This document shows positions 53,816-61,631 of a DNA stretch of 64,000 bases, one piece after another. The stretch covers positions 18,252 through 82,251 of the forward strand of contig NZ_JAETGO010000059.1 in NCBI RefSeq assembly GCF_016765695.1, in the 5' to 3' direction. Numbering within the stretch: position 1 is the stretch's first letter; every line of letters begins with the position of its first letter. The DNA is from Sporosalibacterium faouarense. GTDB lineage: Bacteria > Bacillota > Clostridia > Tissierellales > VENL01. Under the pieces are notes generated by a model. It ran no database searches. It was not told where the DNA came from and saw only the letters and a program-made list of their open reading frames with translations. A program made the position numbers and the translations under genes.

Positions 53816-53845
53816 TAGTATTTGCAAAGACTACTTAAATAATCA
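53816..53845 (-). promoter_or_regulatory. Candidate sigma-G promoter of the germinant-receptor operon
   Basis: On the minus strand, TGATTA (53845-53840), a 17-bp spacer and AATACTA (53822-53816), 41 bp before the A-gene start. The sigma-G consensus is roughly TGAATA and CATACTA, so each box has one mismatch. No sigma-A promoter of equal quality was seen here. Confidence 0.5.
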
Positions 53846-53970
53846 TATTTTAATTAATGTACATTGATTAAAAGGATTTGTGGTACTATTTAACTTTGAT
53901 TTACATTAGGAATATTATTTTTATAATAAATAATAAGTGAATGTCGATGATATAATAAGATAGATAGAAA

Positions 53971-54001
53971 TTGACCTTAATTTATGATATATTAATATAA
54001 T
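53971..54001 (+). promoter_or_regulatory. Possible sigma-A promoter of glnS
   Basis: TTGACC (53971-53976) and TATAAT (53996-54001), but the spacer is 19 bp, longer than ideal. It is 47 bp before the start codon. Confidence 0.4.
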
Positions 54002-54047
54002 ATGTATGAAGTGATATTTTAAATTGGTAGAGAAAGGATGTGTGACT

Positions 54048-55703
54048 ATGAGTAATAAATCAGAAACTTCAAATTTCATAAAAAACATTATGATTAATGA
54101 CTTAGAGTCTGGCAAGCATAAAGAGATAATAACCAGATTTCCACCTGAGCCCAATGGGTTTCTACATATAGGACATGCAAAAGCCATAACTGTTAACTTC
54201 GACCTAGCAGATGAATTTGGTGGAGGAACAAATCTACGATTTGACGACACTAACCCTTTTAAAGAAGATGAAAAATTTGTTGATGCAATTAAAGAAGATA
54301 TCAAATGGTTAGGATTTGAATGGGAGAATCTTTACTTTGCTTCTGATTATTTTGAAGAGATGTATAATCGTGCAATTTTACTAATTAAAAAAGGGAAAGC
54401 CTATGTAGATGATCTTTCCCCAGATGAAATACGAGATTATAGAGGAACCTTAACTGAAGTAGGGAAGGAAAGCCCTTATAGAAATAGAACGGTAGAAGAG
54501 AATCTAGACTTATTTACGGGTATGAAGGCTGGGAAATTTAAAGAAGGTGAAAAAGTTTTAAGAGCTAAAATAGATATGACATCACCAAATTTAAATATGC
54601 GTGACCCAGTAATTTATCGTATATCATTTGCTACTCATCATAATACTGAAGATAAATGGTGTATTTATCCAATGTATGATTTTGCTCATCCATTAGAGGA
54701 TGCCATTGAGGGAATTACCCATTCACTATGTTCTATTGAATTCCAAGACCATAGACCACTTTATAATTGGGTTGTTAAAGAGTGTGAAATGGAAAGTCAA
54801 CCTCAACAAATTGAATTTGCTAGATTAAATTTAAATAATACTATAATGAGTAAGAGATATATTAAGCAACTGATTGATGAAGGCTATGTAGAAGGCTGGG
54901 ATGATCCACGGATACCAACTATAAGAGGGCTTAGAAGAAGAGGTTATACTCCGGCTTCAATCAGAAACTTCTGCAGAGAAATAGGTGTTGCTAAAAACCC
55001 AAGTACTGTAGACATTCAAATGCTAGAACATTTTATAAGAGAGGATTTAATTATAAATGCACCTAGAACTCTAGGAGTGCTTAATCCACTAAAGGTTATA
55101 ATCACTAATTACCCTGAAGATGAAACAGAATTACTTGAAGCAGAAAATAATAGAGATAATCCAGAGCTTGGAGATAGACAAATACCATTTTCTAATGAAA
55201 TATATATAGAAAGAGAAGACTTCATGGAAAATCCTCCAAAGAAATATAAAAGACTTTCTCCAGGACTTGAGGTGAGGTTAAAATACGCTTACTTTATAAG
55301 GTGTAATGATGTAATTAAAGATGAAGAAGGAAATGTAATTGAACTACACTGTACTTATGATGAAAAAACTAAGAGTGGCACAGGATTCAAAGAAAGAAAG
55401 CCTAATGGAACAATTCATTGGGTTGATGCTAAAAATGGCCTTCCAGCTAAATTTAGACTGTATAATCCACTAATCCTAGATTCAGAGGATGAGGATAGAG
55501 GATTTATAGAAAGAATAAATCCTAACTCTGTTGAAATCTTAAATGGTTATGTAGAGCCAAATATGAAAGATGTTAAAGCACAAGATAAATTTCAATTTTA
55601 CAGACATGGATATTTTAGTGTAGATCCTAAGGATACTACAAAAAATAAATTAGTATTTAATAGAATAGTATCACTTAAAAGCTCATTTAAAATAAAAAAG
55701 TAA
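54048..55703 (+). CDS. glnS: Glutaminyl-tRNA synthetase
   Basis: 551 residues from ATG 54048. Class I landmarks: [17 protein letters not shown] (HIGH motif) and the KMSKS-equivalent [27 protein letters not shown] and the C-terminal beta-barrel anticodon domains ([27 protein letters not shown]) are those of bacterial GlnRS rather than GluRS. It charges tRNA-Gln directly with glutamine. Many Firmicutes instead use GluRS plus GatCAB, so a dedicated GlnRS in this low-GC genome probably reflects old transfer (inference). The ribosome-binding site AAAGGATG is modest. Confidence 0.97.
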   Translation: MSNKSETSNFIKNIMINDLESGKHKEIITRFPPEPNGFLHIGHAKAITVNFDLADEFGGGTNLRFDDTNPFKEDEKFVDAIKEDIKWLGFEWENLYFASDYFEEMYNRAILLIKKGKAYVDDLSPDEIRDYRGTLTEVGKESPYRNRTVEENLDLFTGMKAGKFKEGEKVLRAKIDMTSPNLNMRDPVIYRISFATHHNTEDKWCIYPMYDFAHPLEDAIEGITHSLCSIEFQDHRPLYNWVVKECEMESQPQQIEFARLNLNNTIMSKRYIKQLIDEGYVEGWDDPRIPTIRGLRRRGYTPASIRNFCREIGVAKNPSTVDIQMLEHFIREDLIINAPRTLGVLNPLKVIITNYPEDETELLEAENNRDNPELGDRQIPFSNEIYIEREDFMENPPKKYKRLSPGLEVRLKYAYFIRCNDVIKDEEGNVIELHCTYDEKTKSGTGFKERKPNGTIHWVDAKNGLPAKFRLYNPLILDSEDEDRGFIERINPNSVEILNGYVEPNMKDVKAQDKFQFYRHGYFSVDPKDTTKNKLVFNRIVSLKSSFKIKK

Positions 55704-55730
55704 ATTAACAAAAAAGAGACATTACTAATA

Positions 55731-55785
55731 AGCTCCTCTTATAGTAGACAGTCACAGAAATGAGGCTGTTACTATTGAGGAGTGT
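55731..55785 (+). terminator. Imperfect long terminator hairpin after glnS
   Basis: CTCCTC and GAGGAG close a long stem that continues inward through ATAGTA/TACTAT and ACAG/CTGT; then TGTTTTTT. It is 28 bp after the stop. Confidence 0.7.
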
Positions 55786-56112
55786 TTTTTATAAGATAAA
55801 GGAAAATGGAATTGTAGAAATTCAAACCCAAGGAGAGAAATTAGGTAATTGTAGATGTTATAATCTAACATATGTTAAAATAACGTAATATAAATAGACA
55901 TGAAGCATTATAAACAATATAATATTATCATAAAGTTCAAATTACTTATAAATATAATAATTGTAAAGGCTATTCAATTTCAGTTATAGACTAATACAAG
56001 GATAAATTATATTATAGAACAGATTATGATTTTAAGATAAACTTTCAATTGTATATGATAAATATATTAGCATTAATTAGATAATAAATATTAAAGTGGA
56101 GGCAAGATTTAT
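55786..56112. other. AT-rich gap before the MATE gene
   Basis: No gene, RNA or clear promoter seen. It contains short open stretches with no ribosome-binding site. The site GTGGAGG for the MATE gene is at its end. Confidence 0.5.
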
Positions 56113-57492
56113 ATGAGCACTAATAAATTAACACAAGGGAATATATTTAAATCTCTTGTTGGGCTGGCTCTTCCCATAATGGCAACATCCTTTATCCAAA
56201 TGGCATATAATATGACAGATATGATTTGGATTGGTAGGCTTGGGAGTAATGCAGTAGCGGCAGTTGGGACGGCGGGGTTTTTTACTTGGTTAGGAATGGC
56301 CTTTATATTAATACCTAAAATTGGAGCAGAAGTTGGGGTAGCACAGGCAGTAGGTAGAAATGATAAGAAAGATGCAAGACATTATGTAAGACATACATTA
56401 CAAATGATTATAGTATTGTCAATAGTGTATGGAAGTGGACTGATATTGCTTAGAAATCAATTAATTGGCTTTTTTGATTTAGGTGATGCAGAAGTAATAG
56501 ATATGTCTATTACCTATTTAGTTATTATTGCCTTCGGTATAGGTTTTTACTTTGTAAATCCCGTTTTTACAGGAATATTTAATGGATATGGGGATAGCAA
56601 GACTCCATTTATAATTAATTCTATAGGACTAGCAGTGAATATGATACTTGATCCAATATTAATCAATGGTATTTGGATTTTTCCAAGATTAGGAGTGGCG
56701 GGAGCTGCAATAGCTACTATTACTGCACAATTTATTGTGACTATAGTATTTATTTATTGTATTAGACGGAGAATGCCTTTGATTTCACAGGTTAAGCTAT
56801 TAAAGGCGCCTGATATACCCCATTTAAGAAGAATTATTAAATTAGGATTTCCTGTAGCTTTACAGAGTGGTTTGTTTTCAATATTTGCGATGATTATTGC
56901 TAAAATAATAGCTCAATGGGGACCTGTACCAATAGCAGTTCAAAAAGTAGGGTCTCAGATAGAAGCAATATCATGGATGACTGCTGGAGGATTTTCAACA
57001 GCTTTAAGTTCATTTGTAGGACAGAACTATGGAGCCAATAAATGGAACCGAATCTATAGAGGATATATCTCAGGGCTCAAGCTTGTATCATTAATAGGTA
57101 TTCTTGCAACCTGTTTATTGGTTTTTGGAGCTCGTCCGGTATTTTCATTGTTCATACAAGAGAAGGAAGCTATACAATACGGCATTGTATATCTACAGAT
57201 TCTTGGACTGTCTCAACTCTTTATGTGTATAGAGATTGCTACAACAGGAGCATTTAATGGATTAGGAAAGACAGTCTATCCAGCTATAATAAGTATATTA
57301 TTCACAGGACTTAGAGTACCCGCGGCATTAATACTTTCATCAGAAACTGTATTAGGTTTAAATGGTGTTTGGTGGAGTATTAGCATGAGTAGTGTTTTTA
57401 AAGGAGTAGTTTTAGTAGGATTGTTTGCTATTGTATTATATAAAAACAAATATTTAATTAAACAAGATTCTTTGGAAACGGTAAATAGATGA
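56113..57492 (+). CDS. MATE-family efflux transporter
   Basis: 459 residues and 12 hydrophobic segments in two pseudo-symmetric halves. The opening NIFKSLVGLALPIMATSFIQ, ALGTVG-like AAVGTAGFFTWLGMAF, and the second-half counterpart RIIKLGFPVALQSGLF are typical of the DinF/NorM superfamily. It exports cationic or other drugs or metabolites in exchange for Na+ or H+. It stands alone between terminators, with ribosome-binding site GTGGAGG. No local regulator is evident. Confidence 0.95.
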   Translation: MSTNKLTQGNIFKSLVGLALPIMATSFIQMAYNMTDMIWIGRLGSNAVAAVGTAGFFTWLGMAFILIPKIGAEVGVAQAVGRNDKKDARHYVRHTLQMIIVLSIVYGSGLILLRNQLIGFFDLGDAEVIDMSITYLVIIAFGIGFYFVNPVFTGIFNGYGDSKTPFIINSIGLAVNMILDPILINGIWIFPRLGVAGAAIATITAQFIVTIVFIYCIRRRMPLISQVKLLKAPDIPHLRRIIKLGFPVALQSGLFSIFAMIIAKIIAQWGPVPIAVQKVGSQIEAISWMTAGGFSTALSSFVGQNYGANKWNRIYRGYISGLKLVSLIGILATCLLVFGARPVFSLFIQEKEAIQYGIVYLQILGLSQLFMCIEIATTGAFNGLGKTVYPAIISILFTGLRVPAALILSSETVLGLNGVWWSISMSSVFKGVVLVGLFAIVLYKNKYLIKQDSLETVNR

Positions 57493-57499
57493 TGAATTT

Positions 57500-57558
57500 A
57501 AAATGATGTATTCTTCTATAAAGATATTGATTAGAAAATAGAAGAATACATCATTTTT
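57500..57558. terminator. Long terminator hairpin between MATE and the ABC_ATPase gene
   Basis: Two 20-bp arms, AAAATGATGTATTCTTCTAT (57500-57519) and its perfect complement ending at 57557, enclose an 18-base loop. The T run on the plus strand is short but present. Converging genes flank it. Confidence 0.8.
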
Positions 57559-57567
57559 CATATAATT

Positions 57568-59268
57568 TTACTCTATTTCAAGAGTTCTGAGTCTATTAAT
57601 TGCTGCTGCAAGCTCATACTTTCTAGGAAGGGCAAACTCACCAGGGTGTTGTCCTTGATAGGGTGATATAATATCTAAGCCTTCTTTATCAATTTTTTCA
57701 TACAACTGATTAATGAGAGTATAAAGTATTGTTGAGTTATCGGCCAAATTATCAGAAATATATTTAATCATATTAGCAATTGCCCTCGTTTGACTAGGAT
57801 CAACAAGCTGTTCAAGAAAAAGTAGGTCTATTTTATTTTTTCCATACAAAATAGTATGGAGTCCTCTTGCACTAATCTTTTCTCTTTTTCCTTTATAGGC
57901 ATTAAAGCTATTGCTTAATACAACTCTATTTGAGATTGAACCGAAAGTTGGACCTCCTTCAAATGTTCTTTTGGTGCCTGATTTAGCAAGGATATTTTTA
58001 GCCTTTGAAGTCACATCTACAGGCACATATTCATCCATCATAATAACATTATCAGCTACTTCAAAATAATCACCGGAACCACCAATAACCAAAATAGTAG
58101 AGACTTTATAATCATTGTAAAGCTGCCTTACCTTGTCAATAAAAGGTGTTATTGGTTCTTTTTCTTTTGATACTAATTCTTGCATTCTAGAGTCACGAAT
58201 CATAAAATTTGTTGCACTTGTATCCTCGTCAATAAGTAAAACTTCTGTTTTCATTTCTAAAGCCTCAATTATGTTAGATGCTTGAGACGTACTTCCGCTG
58301 GCATCTTCAGAAGAAAATCTTGTTGTATCTTTATTATAGGGAAGATTCGATATGAAAGGAGAAATATTAACCTTTTCAACTCTTCTACCGTCTTCTGCTC
58401 TAATTTTAAAAGCTGTAGAGTTAGTAATTACATATTCTCTCCCATCACCTTTAATGTGATTGTATACTCCTCTTTCTATGGCATTAAGCACGGTACTTTT
58501 ACCATGATATCCTCCACCTATAACTATGGATATACCCTCTGGAATAGCCATACCAGTTAAAGGGTTGCCATAAGGGATTGGAATTTGAATTTCAAATGAC
58601 TTTGGTGATTTAAAAGGAACAACTTTAGAGTCTTCTAGTGGGGAATTACTTACACCACTTTTTCTGGGTAGAATCGAATCATTAGCTATAAAGGAAATGT
58701 AATTATTTTCTTTAAGATAATTACGTATTGTCTCCTGTTGGTCGGATAATTTTAGGTGGTCTTGTAACTCAGTCCCATCATATTTAAAGAGAGACTCTTT
58801 AATAATATAAGGAATGTCTTCACATAACATTTGATATGCATTTCTTCCTAAAACTCTTCTACCTTTTGCAGGTAATCCTAATGAAAAACGGAATTCTATT
58901 CTTTCATCAGTTACTTTAACTGAAGTTCTAGGAAGAATCTCTTGGCCAGGACTGTCAATAGAGATTAAACCACTTTTTCCTGTGCCTCTTCTATTTAAAT
59001 TTGCCTTTTTAATATTTTTATTAATCTCTCTGCTAAAAAAATCTTCAAAGGCAAATCTCCTCGTTTGAGGTGTAATCCACTCTCTTTTATATTTAGCAGT
59101 ATCTTTTGAAATTTCAACTCTTATCCTAGAAGGATTTGCAAATGGGTCTGGCTGGACATAATCAATATGCAAGTTGAACCAGTTACCTCTATGATTTCCA
59201 CGTATACTTTTATATGCTTTATATCCACTGCCATCAATTTGATGTAATTTGTCTTTCAGTTTCTTCAT
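57568..59268 (-). CDS. P-loop ATPase of the ABC_ATPase (PF09818-type) family
   Basis: 566 residues. The ATPase core has Walker A GGGYHGKSTVLNAIERGVYN, Walker B VLLIDEDTSATNFMIRDSRM and a later ILVIGGSGDYFEVADNVI strand. The N-terminal ~230 residues (IDGSGYKAYKSIRGNHRGNW, LHIDYVQPDPFANPSRIRVE) are family-specific. This family is widespread in bacteria, often mis-named as an isomerase, and has no settled function. It is cytoplasmic. The ribosome-binding site is AAGGAGG, and there are no partner genes. Confidence 0.88.
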   Translation of the reverse strand: MKKLKDKLHQIDGSGYKAYKSIRGNHRGNWFNLHIDYVQPDPFANPSRIRVEISKDTAKYKREWITPQTRRFAFEDFFSREINKNIKKANLNRRGTGKSGLISIDSPGQEILPRTSVKVTDERIEFRFSLGLPAKGRRVLGRNAYQMLCEDIPYIIKESLFKYDGTELQDHLKLSDQQETIRNYLKENNYISFIANDSILPRKSGVSNSPLEDSKVVPFKSPKSFEIQIPIPYGNPLTGMAIPEGISIVIGGGYHGKSTVLNAIERGVYNHIKGDGREYVITNSTAFKIRAEDGRRVEKVNISPFISNLPYNKDTTRFSSEDASGSTSQASNIIEALEMKTEVLLIDEDTSATNFMIRDSRMQELVSKEKEPITPFIDKVRQLYNDYKVSTILVIGGSGDYFEVADNVIMMDEYVPVDVTSKAKNILAKSGTKRTFEGGPTFGSISNRVVLSNSFNAYKGKREKISARGLHTILYGKNKIDLLFLEQLVDPSQTRAIANMIKYISDNLADNSTILYTLINQLYEKIDKEGLDIISPYQGQHPGEFALPRKYELAAAINRLRTLEIE

Positions 59269-59659
59269 AAAAACCTCCTTGTAAAAAACGTTAAATACAT
59301 GATAATTTTATTTTATAATCTATTATTATATTTTGCAAAATTGAAAAAATTAACAAACTATAAAATTAGATATTATTTAGTGTATCCAGTTAGTTAATAA
59401 ATGACTAAGTTGATTTAGAATAGAAATACATACTTAAGATAATCATAGAAATGAAAAAGGTTTTTTATAGGATGCCAGTTTCCTTTTGGAATAACACGAG
59501 TTAAGTTAATAATTATGATATAATAATATTAAGAATAGTTACATATAATTATTAAGTGAAGTGTCTTTACAAAAAACTTACAAAATATATATTTTTGTGT
59601 TTATTAAATTTAGCAAAGGGTAAATATACTAATAACAAATTTGATAGGGAGGGGTTACT
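59269..59659. other. 391-bp AT-rich gap before the encapsulin operon
   Basis: No gene seen. Several AT-rich palindrome-like stretches (around 59514-59555) vaguely resemble Fur/PerR-type sites, but none matches well. A promoter for the ferritin gene should lie here; TTTACA (59566-59571) followed 16 bp later by TATATT is a weak candidate. The ribosome-binding site GGGAGGGG ends the gap. Confidence 0.4.
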
Positions 59660-60004
59660 ATGGCTAATTATCATGAGCCAGTTGAGGTTTTAGATGAGAA
59701 GACCAAAAATATTACTAGAGCAATAAACAGTTTAAGAGAGGAGTTAGAAGCAGTTGATTGGTACAATCAAAGAGTAGATGCTTCTGATGATGAGGAATTG
59801 AAAGCAATAATGGCACATAATCGAGATGAAGAAATTGAACATGCTTGTATGACGTTAGAATGGCTAAGAAGAAATATGGATTGTTGGGATGAAGAATTAA
59901 AGACATATTTATTTACTGATGGTCCAATTACGGAACTCGAAGAGGCAGAAGGAGAAGAAAGCTCAGAAGGTGATTCAAGCTTAAATATTGGTAATCTAAA
60001 GTAA
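59660..60004 (+). CDS. Encapsulated ferritin-like cargo protein (EncFtn)
   Basis: 114 residues. The two-helix half-ferritin resembles Rhodospirillum rubrum EncFtn: LREELEAVDWYNQRVDAS and MAHNRDEEIEHACMTLEWLR. The ferroxidase residues align as E28, E58 and H61, with W34 and Y35 nearby. A flexible acidic tail leads to a C-terminal SLNIGNLK, which fits the encapsulin cargo-loading peptide pattern. The protein oxidises Fe(II) at subunit interfaces and delivers iron into the shell encoded next (60102). The ribosome-binding site is GGGAGGGG. Confidence 0.92.
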   Translation: MANYHEPVEVLDEKTKNITRAINSLREELEAVDWYNQRVDASDDEELKAIMAHNRDEEIEHACMTLEWLRRNMDCWDEELKTYLFTDGPITELEEAEGEESSEGDSSLNIGNLK

Positions 60005-60101
60005 GGTAAATATATAGTTTGTATATCTTAAGAGATTAAGAAGATATTGTTACACTACATATAGAGTATAAAAATGAAAGTGAAGGGAGAGATGTATAAA
60101 A

Positions 60102-60884
60102 ATGTTACAAAGAAGTCTAGCACCTATAACTAATGAAGCGTGGGAAGAGATAGATTCAAGAGCAAAAGATGTTTTAAAAGCATATTTATCTGCAAGAAAG
60201 GTTGTAAATGTTAATGGTCCTAAAGGTTGGGACTATACAGTAGTTCCAGAAGGGCGATTAGATATAATAGATGACAGCGAAGTGAAATACGGAACTTATA
60301 AGGTTAAACCTCTAGTAGAAGCTAGAGTTGAGTTTGAGCTTGAAAGATGGGAATTAGACAATCTTGTAAGAGGTGCAAAGGATATTGAACTTGATGCCTT
60401 AGAAGAAGCTGTTAAGAAAGCAGCTTTATTTGAAGAGGAAGCTATATACAATGGAAATAAAAAAGTTGAACTAAATGGGTTAGTAAATGAAAGTGATAAT
60501 GAAAAAATATCTCTAGGAAATGATCCAAATACAATTATGGCTGCTATATCTGAAGGAGTTCTAAAACTTAGAGAAGCATTTAGCGATAAACCTTACACAT
60601 TAGTAGTAGGTAAGGAAGCATGGAAAAGATTAAACATGAAAGTTGAAGGATATCCTTTAATTAAACAAGTTGAGGATCTTTTAGGTACAAAAGTTGTATT
60701 TAGTCATGTATTAGATGGTGCAATATTAATTCCATATGACCATGAAGATTTAGAGATGACTATTGGAAATGATTTTTCTATTGGATATCAAAGTACAAAT
60801 GGAAATAAAGTTAAATTCTTTATAACAGAGTCATTTACTTTTAGAATTTTAGATAAAGCTTTAATAGTAAAATTTACACTATAG
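60102..60884 (+). CDS. Family 1 encapsulin shell protein
   Basis: 260 residues of HK97-fold shell protein. Hallmarks: LQRSLAPITNEAWEEIDSRA, LSARKVVNVNGPKGWDYTVV, and the P-domain/A-domain segments AREAFSD-like LKLREAFSDKPYTLVVGKEA and YPLIKQVEDLLGTKVVFSHV. Family 1 shells self-assemble into nanocompartments. With the cargo gene 97 bp upstream this should be an iron-storage encapsulin. The ribosome-binding site is GGGAG. Length is normal for the T=1 type. Confidence 0.95.
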   Translation: MLQRSLAPITNEAWEEIDSRAKDVLKAYLSARKVVNVNGPKGWDYTVVPEGRLDIIDDSEVKYGTYKVKPLVEARVEFELERWELDNLVRGAKDIELDALEEAVKKAALFEEEAIYNGNKKVELNGLVNESDNEKISLGNDPNTIMAAISEGVLKLREAFSDKPYTLVVGKEAWKRLNMKVEGYPLIKQVEDLLGTKVVFSHVLDGAILIPYDHEDLEMTIGNDFSIGYQSTNGNKVKFFITESFTFRILDKALIVKFTL

Positions 60885-60933
60885 GTGATATCAGTAAAAT
60901 AGTATTAAGAGTATATTAGAATCATGAAGATTT

Positions 60934-60962
60934 AAGGGAGTCCATTTCTGGACTCCCTTTTA
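60934..60962 (+). terminator. Rho-independent terminator after the encapsulin gene
   Basis: AAGGGAGTCCA, loop TTTC, TGGACTCCCTT, then TT. A strong compact stem. Confidence 0.88.
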
Positions 60963-61004
60963 TAATGAGTAAATTATTTAAAGCTGTATAACTAATATGT
61001 AGAA

Positions 61005-61427
61005 CTACCTTACTACTAAGACGGGTTTATCGGCGTGATGAACAACTTTATTAGTAACACTTCCAATTGTAAATCTTTTTGCAGCTGACATACCGTGGGT
61101 ACACATTATAATTAGGTCACAATCTTCGTCATTGGCTGTATCAATAATATTTATTGCTGGATCACCAAAGGACATTTTGACTATAGCTTTAATATTGCAT
61201 TTATCAAAATAATTCTTAGCAGTATTTAATATTTCACTACTGATTTCTTCATATTCTTCTCTATTTTGTCCAATATTTACTGTAGAATATGACCATTGAT
61301 ATGGTAAGGTTTGTACATTGAGTAATATTATCTTAGAGTTAAATTTCTCAGCAAAATCCTTAGCCATCTCATAGGCTTTAATACATGATTTAGAACCATC
61401 AATAGGAAGTAAAATTTTATCGATAAT
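61005..61427 (-). CDS. Universal stress protein (UspA family), probable AUU start
   Basis: 140 residues if started at ATT 61427. The first in-frame ATG (61367) would remove the first beta strand and the conserved KILLPIDGSKSCIKAYEMA. AAGGAG lies exactly 6 bp before the ATT, and the frame is closed by a stop two codons earlier, so no ATG/GTG/TTG alternative exists. The C-terminal ATP-binding pattern is intact: IIMCTHGMSAAKRFTIGSVT then NKVVHHADKPVLVVR (G-x2-G-x9-G-S/T type). It is a small cytoplasmic nucleotide-binding stress protein. The start codon assignment is the odd point. Confidence 0.85.
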   Translation of the reverse strand: MIDKILLPIDGSKSCIKAYEMAKDFAEKFNSKIILLNVQTLPYQWSYSTVNIGQNREEYEEISSEILNTAKNYFDKCNIKAIVKMSFGDPAINIIDTANDEDCDLIIMCTHGMSAAKRFTIGSVTNKVVHHADKPVLVVR

Positions 61428-61631
61428 GAATCACTCCTTAAAATTTAATAATTATAAGTATTGTTATTATATTTATACCATAATTATAAATTAATAAACA
61501 AGTATAGAAAGATTCAATTAATACTGAATAAAAAAAGGGTATATAATAAGATTAGAAAATAAATATAAATAAGAAGGTAATTGCATAAAATTTAATAAGT
61601 GCTTACCTTAAGGACTAAAGGAGGAAAGATA

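Noticed and set aside
59500..59560. Fur or PerR box before the encapsulin operon
   Set aside because: AT-rich stretches match either consensus only partly and no better than expected in such AT-rich DNA.
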